Positions 12,716 through 24,340 of a stretch of DNA of 64,000 bases are shown here, piece after piece. Position numbers and translations under genes: made by a program. Positions within the stretch are counted from its first letter, which is position 1, and each line of letters begins with the position of its first letter. The notes beneath the pieces were generated by a model that had not been told where the DNA came from, did no database searches, and saw nothing but the letters and a program-made list of their open reading frames with translations. Where the stretch lies: contig CM071569.1 of the NCBI GenBank assembly GCA_036426205.1, positions 2,687,297 through 2,751,296 of the forward strand. Reading direction: 5' to 3'. The stretch is from Ascaphus truei (taxonomy: Eukaryota; Chordata; Amphibia; Anura; Ascaphidae).

Positions 12716-12944
12716 CATTGTCTTGAAGTTGTGATATCATGATGGATTCACACATTACTATTACTTCACAAACCCGATTATCCCCCCAAAGCAGGAGACT
12801 GTATTCTATCAGCTTGTACAATCCCCGCCTTTACCCCCAGGGCTTCCAACCCCGGCAAAAGGTCAGCTTGAGGTATCCCTGCTCGCACAGAAGGCTCAAT
12901 CATGCTCAGTGTGGGCTGGCAACCTAACTCCAGTCCCTACGGTG
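12716..12944. repeat. Second copy of the right flank of the locus
   Basis: Matches 43206-43445 with only indel noise: ATTACTATTACTTCA, AACCCGATTATCCC, CAGGAGACTGTATTC and the CTCAATCA/GGCTCAGTGTGG segment occur in the same order. After about 12944 the match stops. Confidence 0.8.
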
Positions 12945-13214
12945 TAACTATGTCACTATGTAATACTATGTAACTATGTAACACAAGGTTGAAATGTCAC
13001 AGCTGGGGTTTCCGCCCAGGTCGCGCTCCTGATGAGCGGGCCCTGCCATGCAATCCTGCACAATGCAGCCGCGTCCGGCACTGAAAAGGCTGAATACACC
13101 GTAGTCGTAATGCGCTTCAATGCGGGACCGCATCGTTCCTTATACCCCGTTTCCTTTGCCTGAACAAATGAAAACTGGGAATCCCAAATATGATTGTAAC
13201 GCCGTCAGGACGGG
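12945..13214. other. Unique clean segment before block B
   Basis: No match elsewhere in the window. Starts with an ACTATGTA-type short repeat, then mixed sequence of ordinary composition. If blocks B and C are a true tandem pair, this is the left flank. No gene seen. Confidence 0.5.
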
Positions 13215-13459
13215 GGTATCGCTGCTGCACTACTGGGCTGATTAAGGGGACGTGCAGAGCCCAACCTCTGATTTCAGCTTCATTTCATCTCTCCGGCACC
13301 AGGCCAGAGATTGGAGCCACAATCCAAGCACGGCTGCTACATGTGTTCCGTGTTAGGCATGCGATCCAGGGGGCACTTCTGATGTAGGACTCCAGCGGTT
13401 GTACAACAGATCAGAAAATACCCCGCGTGGAATGTCCCTGGCATGTGACTGCCATAGAC

Positions 13460-13801
13460 CAGGGGTCCCCAACTCCCGTCCTCAAGCCTGCCCAGGTTTG
13501 CAGGATATCCCAGGTTCAGCACAGGTGGCTCAATCAGAGGCTCAGTTGAAGACTGAGCCGCTGATTGAGCCACCTGTGCTGGAGCTGGAACTGACTGAGC
13601 CACCTGTGCTGAAGCTGGGACTGCTTGAGTCATCTGTGCTGAAGCTGGGACTGACTGAGCCACCTGTGTTGAAGCAGGGACTGACCGAGCCACCTGTGCT
13701 GAAGCAGGGTCTGATTGAGCCACCTGTGCTGAAGCAGGGAAGTCCAGAAAACCTGACCTGCTGGGGGAGGGGAGCTTGAGGACTGGAGTTGAGCGCCCCA
13801 G
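13460..13801. mobile_element. hAT-like MITE with internal 30-bp amplification, TSD CCATAGAC
   Basis: Starts CAGGGGTCCCCAACTCCCG and ends as the inverse (CTGGAGTTGAGCGCCCCA). Identical 8-bp flanks CCATAGAC lie at 13452-13459 and 13802-13809, the target duplication size of the hAT superfamily. The interior has about seven tandem units of a 30-bp segment (CTGATTGAGCCACCTGTGCT followed by GAAGCAGGGA) where a simple copy of this family (49705-49865) has one inverted pair. Non-autonomous: no transposase. Confidence 0.85.
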
Positions 13802-13904
13802 CCATAGACTTCCCCTCACTGAGAGCATATGATCACTAATGTAGTTGCAACCTGCCTGCTGATGTTGGGCACAGAAGAGGAAGTCCTCACCTTCCATCCA
13901 GTCA

Positions 13905-14104
13905 TGGCCACACCTTGCTGCAGAGCGGCAGACGTGGCCACACCTCTCTGCAGAGGTGCAGACGTGGCCACACCTCTCTGCAGAGCGGCAGATGTGGCCA
14001 CACCTCTCTGCAGAGCGGCAGATGTGGCCACACCTCTGCAGAGCGGCAGACGTGGCCACACCTCTCTGCAGAGCGGCAGACGTGGCCATACCTCTCTGCA
14101 GACC
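13905..14104. repeat. 30-bp minisatellite (about 6.5 units), block B
   Basis: Units of GCAGACGTGGCCACACCTCT plus CTGCAGAGCG. One unit is shortened. The array is open in several frames in both strands because the unit is a multiple of three; not coding. Noisy copy at 27968-28168. Confidence 0.9.
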
Positions 14105-14206
14105 TGATCTTCTTAACACAACAGGGCAAGAAGAGGATGACGTCTGCTAGACCTTACACAGGCCACCAGCCCTCTGACACTCGTGACATCAGTGGACATC
14201 ATAAGG

Positions 14207-14377
14207 CAGGGCGTGGGCAACTCCAGTCCTCAAGGGCCACCAACAGGTCAGTTTGTAAGGATATCCCTGCTTCAGCACAGGTGGTGCAATCGAAGACCGA
14301 GCCACTGATTGAGCCACCTGTGCTGAAGCAGGGATACCCTTACAACCTGACCTTGAGGACTGGAGTTGCCCACCCCA
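14207..14377. mobile_element. hAT-like palindromic MITE, TSD TCATAAGG
   Basis: Same family as 13460-13801, without tandem amplification: CAGGGCGTGGGCAACTCCAG at the left and CTGGAGTTGCCCACCCCA at the right. Perfect 8-bp flanks TCATAAGG at 14199-14206 and 14378-14385. Non-autonomous. Confidence 0.85.
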
Positions 14378-14385
14378 TCATAAGG

Positions 14386-15985
14386 GCACAGGTTAAGGAG
14401 AGTATTTTCTAAGAAAAGCCCCCGTGCGACCTTCCTGTCAGTGAGTTCCACAGTAAAGTGATTGCCCTTACTGCTCGCCTAATGGGCAGCGTCTTGTAAT
14501 TCGGGCTGGTAAAGGTTTGGGGTTTTTTAGATTAACGCTGCTGAGTAAATACGGCCCTTAAACATTTTGCTGTCAGAGACGCCCCGGCAGCGAGCCCTCC
14601 GGCAGCAAAAAGTTTAGCAAAGATGACCCCTCATTCCCAGTCCTTTGCTCACTGCTGGGAGCGGTCACACCCTTTGTGGCTTCGCTGAACATCTGTTTCC
14701 TGCATGGAGCGGCCTCCTTGAGACGCAGCCCCGATGAAGTCAGCCTTTCTTCACCCCCCGATCACTTCTCTGTACGGTCTGAATCCCGAGGCAGTGCCGC
14801 CTTCCCCAGCGATGCTGTGTTTCTGCTTTGAAGTCTGGCCTGAGTCTCCACTCCCTGGAGTGACGTCGCAGCCTCGGCGAGGCCCGGGGGAAAGTTCTGA
14901 TTGCCGTCAGCTCCCTCTTTAAATTCCTGTTGGACTGAGCAGCTGACACTAATATTGAAAAGATTTACTCAAAGGGGCAGTCATTCTGAGGATACAAGTG
15001 TAGTGAGGACAGTAGCATGTTTAATAGGTTCCATGTACAGTACATAGGCACCTTTAATAAATGAAGTATAAATATTTTATCTAATTTGTTGCATTTTTAA
15101 TATTTGCTGTAGGGTCCCCTCCCACCTCCCCATCTCTTTATGTAGTGTTTTCTTAGTGATAAGACCCTTTGCCACTTCTCAGAGCCCTAGGTAAATGCTC
15201 TGTCCAGATTACAAAGTAATTATGATGCCATCATTAGTCACACAGATAAACCATCAGTAGCTGATTCTCTTGAATTCCGTGTTCCCTACAATTGTTCACA
15301 GGATACAAATAAACAGGGCAGCTACTTTAAGGGCGAACGAGTCCTTTCTAAGAAAAGCCGTGAAAAAGGGACCAAAACGTGGGCTAATAAACCCCGGTGA
15401 TTCAGTGATCTGAGCTCGCAGAGCCCACTCCGGAAACCAACAGCTGTCCTATCAGACCGGCTGGAGCCCTGAGGAGTAGAGCCGGGCGACCCTGTGTTGC
15501 AGGCCCTGTAGCCGCAGAGGATTTGGTAATAACTGAGGTTTATGGTGTATCAGTGTGACATTACTTCTGCAGAGTAGGAACAGGATGTGACTGTGGGAAG
15601 AAGCACGCGAGCACGGCCATGCATCCTCTCTGAATCCCAGGCGCAGATTGAATTACACACTACAGTAACATACGGTAGTAATTTGGTCTCAGAAGCTGCA
15701 GAATCGGCCCAGCGCCGTTTCCCACGGGCTCTGTGCATTTCTCTGCCCAGAATAGCAGCCCTCCTTCTTACTTGGCAACTGTTAAGTAAACCAGTTAACC
15801 CCTGTGCAGCTGGGAGAGCAATACATTGCTATTTAACAACATGTACCCCCCAGATGCAGGAAAGTGCAAGTCCTCAGCCATGTACCACCTCTTCATTCGT
15901 AAGGAATAGGAAGCAAGAGACAAGAACTGCTGGTTTTGTTGGGAAGTCGTTATGGAGCGAATACGTCAGCAATGCTGCACTGATT
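14386..15985. other. No gene seen (block B), homologous to 28440-29998
   Basis: Mixed sequence, GC-rich around 14560-14930, AT-rich around 15000-15150. Reading frames are short and differ from those in block C. No splice-framed exon, RNA gene or named repeat recognised. Confidence 0.5.
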
Positions 15986-15986
15986 C

Positions 15987-16086
15987 CACGGGGGCAGGGA
16001 TCGGGGCAGGGATCGGGGCAGGGATCGAGGCAGGGATCAGGGCAGGGATCGGTGCAGGGATCGGGGCAGGGATCGGGGCAGGGATC
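15987..16086. repeat. 12-bp G-rich minisatellite (about 8 units), block B
   Basis: Units of GGGATCGGGGCA with minor variants. The plus strand has many GGG runs separated by 2-3 bases, fitting the G-quadruplex consensus. Copy at 29999-30095. Confidence 0.9.
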
Positions 16087-16089
16087 ATA

Positions 16090-17150
16090 CTGTAGATCAG
16101 CTTGAGAACATTCAGAAAAGTGTCAGGTTTTTACGGGAATATTTGTCCGAAGTAGGAAAATGAGCTGGAAGCAAAAGGCTAGTTAGGATCATTTGTACAA
16201 TAATTTTGGGGAGGGGGTTCTGTTTTTAGGGGCGTACATTACAACACAAACATTCATTACAAGTGCTATACCGGCTGCAACCCGTTCCTTTATCACAGCT
16301 GCGTCTTTCAGTAGGAGTTACCTGCTTCAGCACAGTGCGGTGCACCTGCATAATGCCAATTCATGTGCTGCGAATGTGCAAAGGGGCAATCACTGCTAGG
16401 GTCCTGATGCATCGGGGACTGAGCTTCTATCAGGGAGGAATGCTTGGGTTCGCCTAATGGACCCTGATTTACAATCTAATTTGGGTGCCTGAGGCAATGG
16501 AACTCAAAGCTCGGCGTGGTTACAGAAAAAAAAGGAAATAGTTAAATCTAGAAAAGAAATCAAAACACAAGATAAAAAAATATAAGATGAACAGAATACA
16601 GAATAGAAAGAGAAGTATTATATGCCGGACAGGTTGTGTTTCATTAATCAGATGCCTAGGTAAACAGATTTTCGGAGAGGGGGAGCCCTTCAGACCGTCC
16701 AAAACTTCCAAACAGAAAGAGCAGCGTTGTCAGAAGCTCGGACCCCAACGATAGTCAAGGAGGTTCTGGGAACTGTTACCAGTCCTTCATCTAAGGGCGC
16801 CAGGCGGCTTGAGATACACACAAAACACTACACACACACAGTTTCCTCATCTCCTTGGCCCCACCCCCAGGCTCCTGACACCTCCTCCTGATTGGCTGCA
16901 TTACCCAGCAGCAGCCAATCGAGATGGAGGAAGCTGCCAAGCCCCCTATCAACAGCCCTGCTCTCTCCCTGCTCGGAAAAATCCAGTGGCCGCCCTGAGC
17001 CGGTCAGGTCACTACTGTATGTCCAGAGACGTAAAACCGGTATACACATACATGTCCAGAACAGTATTAGCTCTAATTTTTTTACTGGCCATAGTGTCCA
17101 AATACAGGACAGTCCGGTTCAATGCTGGACACCTGGCAACCCTATTTTCA
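16090..17150. other. No gene seen (block B), homologous to 30100-31130
   Basis: Contains an A-rich patch at 16525-16620 and otherwise mixed sequence. Homology to block A starts here at 16645 (GATGCCTAGGTAAACAGA at 16651, 7 and 30652). Confidence 0.5.
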
Positions 17151-18465
17151 GCAGCAGTCGTAGTGAGTAAGTGGGAGTATAAGGAACCATGAGCTCTTTC
17201 AGATAGCTGGAACCCTGACTATGTAGCACTTTGAGTCCATTTTTATACAGGTTCACCATTTTACAGGCAGCCAGTGCAGAGAACAGGTGTCATCTGGGGG
17301 AAAACAAGTGGGTAACCCTGGTGGGTAACAAGTGGGTAACCCTTTTCCTTAGGTGAAAGAATGAGGATTTGGTCACAGCTGACGTTCAAGTGTCAGGCAA
17401 CAATCAAGGACAACACCAGGAATCCGCACACAGTAAGAGTCTTGCTGTCATAAGATGGTGAGCTCCTATGACGAGCACCTGTGTCTTATCAGGATTCAAC
17501 CTCAACCAACTGGCATTCATGCTCACTAGGATCTCAGGTAGACATCCATTGAGTACTGATAATGGGTCTTTAGTGCCCGGTACAAAGAACAAGTGGAATT
17601 GAGTGTCATCTGCATAGCAATGATAACCTAGGCCCAGGGCGGACATGTACACAGCAAATTACATGGGAGATAAGATGGAGCCCTGTAGCAGGGAGCAGAT
17701 GAGTATACTGTGACCTGCCAGTGAGAAAATATTTGAACCAGCTCAGAACTGTGCCACCCAGTCCACATACATGCTTCAGGCGCCCCATTTTAATCCCATG
17801 GTCAACGGTATCAAATTCTGCAGAGAGTTTAAGGAGTACCCAGATCGAACAGTCTTATTTGTCTCTCGCCACCAGAAGCACATGAACCGAAGCTGTTCTC
17901 AATACTATGCTGTCTTCTAATCCTGACAGGTATGGGTCATACATATTATGGATTGACAGATCAGTTCCAGTTGGGTTGCATGCAATGTCTCAATAACCTT
18001 CCATAGGAAAGGAAGATTTGATACGGGCCTGTAATTAGCCAGGCAGTCCGGGTCTAATTCATGTTTTTCTTTAGAAGAGGTGTGACGAGTGCTTCCTTCA
18101 GCAGTTCTGGAAAGAACCCCATCTTAGAAGAGCACTGGACTGTTCTGTCAAACACTGAGCCGATTACATCCATACGCCCTATAAGAAGACGTGTTTGGCC
18201 TGGATCCAAATCACAGGCAGTGAAGTGGAACCCCTGGATAGGGTGCACAATATCTTTCATATCCAGATGGTCAAAGCAAGTCCATGAAGCCATAGAACCC
18301 ATATTCACATGCCTGGAACCTCGACTCACATGAGACAGCACAGTCGGAATCCCGGCCTGGGTGGAGGATACCGTATCAGAAAAGAAGAGAGCAAACCCAT
18401 TACAACGGGCCTGGGAAAAAGCTACACCGGACTGCAGGCATTGCAGCCTGAAACACCTATCCACA
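17150..18465 (-). pseudogene. L2-type LINE fragment (linker, reverse transcriptase, C-terminal part), block B copy
   Basis: A non-LTR retrotransposon ORF2 remnant on the minus strand. Reading from high to low coordinates: a linker segment with FFSDTVSS, then FFPELLKEALVTPLLKK of the first RT block (18054-18464); SWFKYFLTGRS (17606-17788), the segment before the catalytic core; then YHCYADDTQ, the catalytic YADD motif, followed by WLRLNPDKTQVLVIG (17404-17652). These words and their order are those of L2/CR1-like LINEs; L2 fits best. No endonuclease domain is visible, so the copy is 5'-truncated as is usual for LINEs. Several frameshifts separate the pieces, so it is inactive. All blocks carry the same insertion, so it predates whatever duplicated the block. 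Confidence 0.85.
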
Positions 18466-18499
18466 GGGATTTCCTGGAACCAGGGTCACGAATGATGTA

Positions 18500-19265
18500 T
18501 GAATGATTCCAGTAAGCTCAACTCATGTCCTCCCTCTTCCAAAGCATGACAAGTCCTTAATGTCTTTCTTAATTTTATTGCAGGAGTAGAAAACACAGGA
18601 ACTTGTAGGTGTAGTGTAGGCAGAGAGTGCTTCTCTATGTGGGATGCTTCTATGGGGTTAGACTATGGTAAGAGAGAAAGGCCTTACCAGGGGTGGATGC
18701 AGACAGGTCTGTACTCACTGTGATCTAGGGTGGAAAAGGAAGTGAGGGGCAGGGGTCACACTAAAGGTTGAATGAGACTGCACTAACTGTCAGCAAAAGA
18801 CAGGGGAGAACATGGGAAAGTCCATTAACTGGGAGGACTGGAGAAGCTGCAGTAGCAGTTCACTGATTACGTGCTCAGAGGCAAGAAATGCAACATTGTT
18901 GCATGTTACACAGGCACAGTATGTGTCTGCAGACTCCATGCAGCTGAGAATAAGATCTGACAGGCAGAAAAGCTGCAAAGGAGAGAGGGGGGTGAGTCAG
19001 AAATGTAGTTCGTGTTCCATGACAGGGAGGAAGAGCTGAGCTGGTCTATTGTCCGCTGCCACAATCTCTCATGACAAAAACGCTGATATCTTACGAATCA
19101 TTGTGATATTTCGCGATATGGTCAATCAATTTAGCCTTGCCCTCCACCATGCGAGACCTCGGGCAGCGCAGTTTAAATTGAGTGACTTGACCAATCTCTT
19201 GTTGCTGGCCCCACTGGCAGCTAGAGTCCCACCTTGGAGAAAAAGCAAACTAATGGTATTGATAC
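18500..19265. other. No gene seen; homologous to 1860-2610 and 32510-33210
   Basis: Mixed sequence with no long frame and no recognised repeat family. Differences between copies are mainly single-base indels. Confidence 0.5.
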
Positions 19266-19267
19266 AG

Positions 19268-19465
19268 GGCTCTATGTATCAAGGCGAAAGCAGTGCATTC
19301 TGGGGCGAAAGCAGTGCATTCTGGGGCAAAAAAAATAAAAAGACTCCGGATGTAAAGTACCAAAGAATAAATGCTCATTGCTATTAATGGGATATTATCC
19401 TTGATACATCCGTTTTGGATTATTTGCTGCAGAATTGTACCACTTTTGCCTTGATACATAGACCG
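19268..19465. mobile_element. Short palindromic MITE with CTATGTATCAAGGC ends, block B copy
   Basis: Starts GGCTCTATGTATCAAGGC and ends with the inverse TGCCTTGATACATAGACC. The motif GAAAGCAGTGCATTCTGGGG occurs twice in tandem near the left end. No transposase. Superfamily not assigned because no clear target duplication was found. Confidence 0.65.
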
Positions 19466-19469
19466 CATA

Positions 19470-20125
19470 GTATTTAATTGTTTAAGTGTTGGTAATTATT
19501 GTGTTCAAAAATTCAGATGGGTCAAATTATTATTTATTTAAACTTTTATTGTCTTGTATCCACACACATTCTCTAACCTTTTTCTAACTTTAATCATCAA
19601 TTATGATGCCAAAAAGCTAAAGACGGCAGATAATTGTCTGGTAACACCAGAATATCCTGGGACATAATGCAAGTAAGAATGTCTTCCTTTGTCACCGTGA
19701 TACTTCACCTTTAATGAGATTGAACTTGAATGCCTTGCTGCATTTGCTCTGGAGAAAGCTGGATTGCGGTGATATTACTTTTTATTGTACATGAAAACCC
19801 TGGAGTCACCACCCGCCCCCCCCCCCCCCCCACACATCCAAGGTCTGATTTTTGCATGGATCTATGTTTTGGGATTTTTGTTATTCTGACCAAAATGCTG
19901 CTTTTCTGTTTCTCCAGAACAGTTGGACTTCAATTCTCTATAAATGATCAATTAATTCTGATGAAACTGTATGTAAGTGTGGAGGTGCTAACTCGTACTG
20001 TTAAGATGATAGTAATAAACAATGTACTGTAGCCTCCAAGGTCAGGCCCGGTCCAGCAGAGTATTGTAAACTCTCCCAAGGATTAAGTGTGTTATCGGTA
20101 TACAGTATATGCAGAATACCTAATT
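19470..20125. other. AT-rich sequence with poly-C run, no gene seen
   Basis: Homologous to 2815-3450 and 33410-34045. Holds a poly-C run at 19815-19831. No frame conserved among copies. Confidence 0.55.
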
Positions 20126-20127
20126 TT

Positions 20128-20495
20128 TACAATGCCCCCACGTCTCTCAGACATGCAGGGGGTTCCGTGGCTTATCAGTTCCCCGGGCTCATTCTTACAA
20201 TGCCCCACGGCTCTCAGACACGCAGGGGGTTCCGTGGCTTATCAGTTCCCCGGGCTCATTCTTACAATGCCCCACGGCTCTCAGACACGCAGGGGGTTCC
20301 GTGGCTTATCAGTTCCCCGGGCTCATTCTTACCCCACGGCTCTCAGACACGCAGGGGGTTCCGTGGCTTATCAGTTCCCCGGGCTCATTCTTACCCCACG
20401 GCTCTCAGACACGCAGGGGGTTCCATGGCTTATCAGTTCCCCGGGCTCATTCTTACCCCACGGCTCTCAGACACGCAGGGGGTTCCGTGGCTTAG
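20128..20495. repeat. 67-bp minisatellite, block B (about 6 units, nearly perfect)
   Basis: Three 67-bp units followed by three 62-bp units lacking AATGC. The same order of unit types closes the arrays in blocks A and C, which have about 22 and 20 units. The uniformity and short length suggest collapse of a longer array. Confidence 0.9.
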
Positions 20496-20499
20496 GCAG

Positions 20500-20955
20500 T
20501 GACAGATGAAACACATTTTGGCAAATTCCTCTCTGACAATCAGCTGAGAAAACGAAGTTGAGAAACAAACCCGATAAAATCCCTGTTGCATTTCTAAAAT
20601 ATGCAATGTTAGGCTGTCAGATGATGTGAAAATAAGTTATATGATAGATTTTATTCTACCAATTTTTTATTTTTTCACATGAGTTAAGGGACTAATTCTT
20701 TGCTGTCATATTATCCAGTTATTCTTCACGTGTTAGTTATATCTTGTATAAAGTCTCCGAAATGCACTCCATACACTGGCTGGCTCCGTATACATACAGA
20801 TATAATACAATATAATGTCACATTTGGATAGGTAGCTTCACTAAGCCACTTACAGTATAATCTAGCTAAGGACAGTGAGGAGACGGCCCTGTTTGTAATA
20901 CACAAACCACCAGAAATTAAAGACCAGACCTCCCCTGAATTTCATCCTGTTATCT
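20500..20955. other. No gene seen; homologous to 5200-5665 and 35390-35835
   Basis: AT-rich mixed sequence after the 67-bp array. Nothing recognised. Confidence 0.5.
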
Positions 20956-20958
20956 AGG

Positions 20959-21213
20959 CCAGGGGTGCCCAACTCCAGTCCTCAAGCCCCTCCCCCCCCC
21001 CCCCAACAGGTCAGGTTTTCAGGATATCTTAGTTTAAGAACAGGTGGCTCAAGACTGAGTCTCTGATTGAGCCACCTGTGCTGAAGCTTGGATAGATTGA
21101 GCAACCTGTGCTCAAGCTGGGACTGATTGAGCCACCTGTGCTGAAGCAGGGATAGCCTGAAAACCACACCTGTTGGAGGGGGGGGGGCTTGAGGACTTGA
21201 GTCGAACACCCCT
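20959..21213. mobile_element. hAT-like palindromic MITE, block B copy
   Basis: Starts CAGGGGTGCCCAACTCCAGT, ends GTCGAACACCCCTG, with two to three GAGCCACCTGTGCTGAAGC units inside and poly-C (20991-21003) / poly-G (21179-21187) arms. No clear 8-bp duplication at its edges. Confidence 0.75.
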
Positions 21214-21214
21214 G

Positions 21215-22690
21215 CTCTGCCCAATAAACTGCATGGAGTACAAAACGAAACTCATCCTATTCTTCGGAAAGTGTAGGCGAGCCCACTAATGATTATGAGA
21301 TGTCAGCAGACGACAGACAAGGAACATTCAATTGTGTCTTTAATCACTGGGGAGTTTATATAGAAAAACAAGTGTTTGTCAATGCCACTTAAAGTTACTG
21401 GCAGGAAGTATTATTGAAGCATTATTCGGCTGCCACTTCTCCCCCTGTGCAATCATGATTCATTCTCTTTACAGCTCCATTTTCTGTACCCGGTACTTTG
21501 CCAGCCACGTTTCCCACTTGTCGCAAAGTCCACAGAACCGCTCTTCGGGAATCCCTGGGACCTGCTTGGTGCCTTTTCATGAACTCGCTACAAACACTTC
21601 TCATTAACGCTGGCATCAGCTCTTATGCCGACGTCCCTTAAATCTGTGTTTCCATAGCACACCTATCCCCGGCTATCTTTCTACTGCATTGGAGATCGGT
21701 GCAGTGGTCCGACTGCAACAGCTTCAAGCCCTCAAATACAAATCGCAGTGCCGGCTGGGTGTATAGCGGGGTCCGGCGCAGTGTGTGCGCGCGGGGTCTC
21801 TCACCGCCTCCGGAGCCGGCATCTCCACGCGTCACCTTGGCAACGTGAGATCATGTGGGTAAAAGGCCCCCTGCGCGTCACATGACGTCACATCGTCAAG
21901 GCGACGCATGGTAGCAGGAGGAGATGCCGGCGCTTACAGCGGCCACGCGCTCTCCCCCAACCCGACTCCGGTAATCACAGTTTAAATGTTGTGCTGGTAA
22001 ATTTAACCTCCACAACATTTAAAACGTGATTACGGAAGTTGCGCCAGGGATGTGCGTGGGGCCAGGTGCAATCGCACCATTGGCGTCGCCACCACCACAC
22101 CGGCCCTGGTGTTTCCTTTTTTGCCCGCTAAACAGTCCCTGTAATTTATAGGAACTCTATTTATTAAGGGAAACCCAAAAACGAGTCAACACTCTTGAAA
22201 AACAACCGTACTATTCTTACAAGTGGCAGAACTAGGATGTAATCACATGATGGACGTCAGCTTGTTTTTACGTGAAATGGATGTTACCTCCGTTCTTTAT
22301 TGAACATTGTGCCTATATTTCAATATGTTCAATTATATTAAGCAATAGAGGTTGGTGGGAAACTCATATTAGTACCGGAGTAATATTTGTGGGGATGAGT
22401 CATGAACGTGTGACATGCGTTAGTACATCGAAATACCTGTTTATTTGAATGGTCATTGTATTCCAATCATACCAATAGCACTTTCATTAATCTCTCTCAA
22501 TGGGCCTTATTCACTGTGTCATGAAGCCTCTTCCCTGTGCTGGGGAAGATTGAAGTCACATTGATTTTAATGGAGCTGAAGTCTTCTGAAGCATCTCCAC
22601 AGCTGAGTAGTGGTCTGTGGGTTTTATTCAGTACTAGCTGAAAGTACCCGGCGTTGCTCGGGAATTCTCAGAAACCAATCTCTTCCCCTC
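21215..22690. other. No gene seen; homologous to 5950-7560 and 36090-37510
   Basis: GC-rich around 21750-21980 with several TGACGTCA-like and CACGCG words, AT-rich after 22100. No exon-like frame. The GC-rich part resembles the GC-rich MITEs elsewhere but I could not place its ends. Confidence 0.45.
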
Positions 22691-22835
22691 ATCTCTCTTT
22701 CTCTCCCACCACTTCCCTTTACTACCTTATAATGCACAAAATTGTTTTTGTCTCCTCTCTCGCTCTCTCTCTCACACTCCCTCTCTTTCTCCCTCTCTCC
22801 CTTTGTCTCCCCTTCTCCAGCATTCTTACTTTCTC
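22690..22835. repeat. CT-rich simple repeat, block B
   Basis: Long pyrimidine tract of CTCTCT and CCTCTC words. Counterparts at about 7560-7700 and 37510-37650. Confidence 0.75.
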
Positions 22836-22913
22836 CTCATGTGTCAGCTGACTTCCTCTCTTTGTTTCTTCTTCTGCTTTCTCTGTAAACTTTAGAACTA
22901 TCTCGACTCCTTA

Positions 22914-23294
22914 GGCTGCGTCCATAGAAGGTGGAGCAGCGCTGAGCCGCGCGGATGCTGATTCTCACCTGATCAAGCATGAGCGATTTCATGCACATGC
23001 AGGCGAGCCACCGTCCGCGATCGGGAGGCGGGGGGAGGCGGGCAGTGACGTCGCTGGGCCAATAGCCTGCGACGCACCGACGTGTGACGTTGATGCTGCT
23101 TCGCGCTGATTGGATGTTTTCAGCCAACAGCGCGCTGAAAAACAGCTTGGCTGTCGGCTGAAAAATCCAACTCCTGAGCACGCCTGCGGACGCTCGCATG
23201 AGCCCCCTCTCAAGACATCCTCATTGAGGATACCGGGGCTCAGCGCGGAGCGTCCGCACGGCACAGTGCTGCTTGTCTTTCTATGGACGCATCC
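22914..23294. mobile_element. PIF/Harbinger-like GC-rich MITE, TSD TTA, block B copy
   Basis: Left end GGCTGCGTCCATAGAA and right end TTTCTATGGACGCATCC are inverse. TTA flanks both sides (22911-22913, 23295-23297), matching the 3-bp target of PIF/Harbinger elements. The interior matches the element at 60879-61289 in inverse orientation, including TGTGACGTTGATG, the TTTTCAGCC / GGCTGAAAA pair and CATCCTCATTGAGGAT. Confidence 0.8.
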
Positions 23295-23299
23295 TTATC

Positions 23300-24338
23300 T
23301 GCCACCAGGCTATGTGTATGATGATGTCACCAGATACATAGCCTACCAGGTACGACACCCAGTGGCTGACTAACTTGTCAGAAAAATGGCTATAACTCAT
23401 AGAATTAAAAATAGAATGTATCCAATTATATCCAAACACAGACAGAAACCTGCGCCCTGATCCCAGGAACCAGCATACACAATCTGGTCACGCACACAGG
23501 TTTCCCAAATACATAGTAGGTGCTGTAAGGCCGTGTCTGTGTTTGTACAAGTTAATTTGGGATAAGTACCCGTTTAAAGTTGTAAGCTTTGAAGTAATGT
23601 ATACAATGTCTGGAGGGGGTGGGGTAATCTAAATGAAAGCCAGGATCAAATAGGTTCTTTGTCGGTACAGGTAAGTGGGCAGCCTACATGTGCCAAGTGC
23701 TTCTTACTGGATCTGCCATCACGTTCTATACAAACAGCCCAGTGATGGGCGAGTGGAGATTAATACAGAGAGTTTTCCATCGATATATGACCGGGCAGCA
23801 TGAAGGTTGTAAGCGAATGAGATAGACGGGCGGATAGCACTGTATGCAGGTTCTCTTTATGGAGGGAGAACCTTGATGAACATTATAATGATGGTGTGCA
23901 ATGCACCATTTGTGTTTTGATGTCGGGGTAGGGCGTTACCATACATTTAATGTCAAACGTGTAGTGAGCGGGTTACATTCCGGGGATGTCACCGATTAAT
24001 GATTGGGAAGAAATTAATTCTAATGAGTATCTTTGCAAGCAGAGACGGTGCCGGGAGATGATTGGCCCAGTTCAGAGAATCCATGAGTCGGATGAATTAC
24101 AAAATAGCGCAGAATAGATTATTGCTTTACAAATAGCCACCGTACAATAATCATTTCCACGATACATTGTTTATGGCTCGTCCCCCCGATAGCAGTGAAG
24201 GAGTCACATTGCTGGGTGTTTCACTTCATTGTGACGGCAGTAAACGAGCGGCCTGTAGCAGATTTTCATGAAACGAGCCACTGTCCACTACATCTACAAA
24301 GGGGTTAAATCAGAGGTGGCCAACTCCAGCACTTAAGG
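23300..24338. other. No gene seen; homologous to 8225-9335 and 38110-39140
   Basis: Mixed sequence with no conserved frame among the three copies and no recognised repeat. Confidence 0.5.
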
Positions 24339-24340
24339 GT

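Noticed and set aside
13337..14119. 260-codon minus-strand frame
   Set aside because: Crosses a hAT-like MITE and the GTGGCCACACC array; peptide is repeat-derived.
17404..18464. Intact reverse transcriptase gene
   Set aside because: YADD motif is present, but the domain is split by several frameshifts and lacks the endonuclease region.
20128..20495. CRISPR-like array
   Set aside because: Units are contiguous direct repeats with no unique spacers, and the context is a vertebrate nuclear genome.
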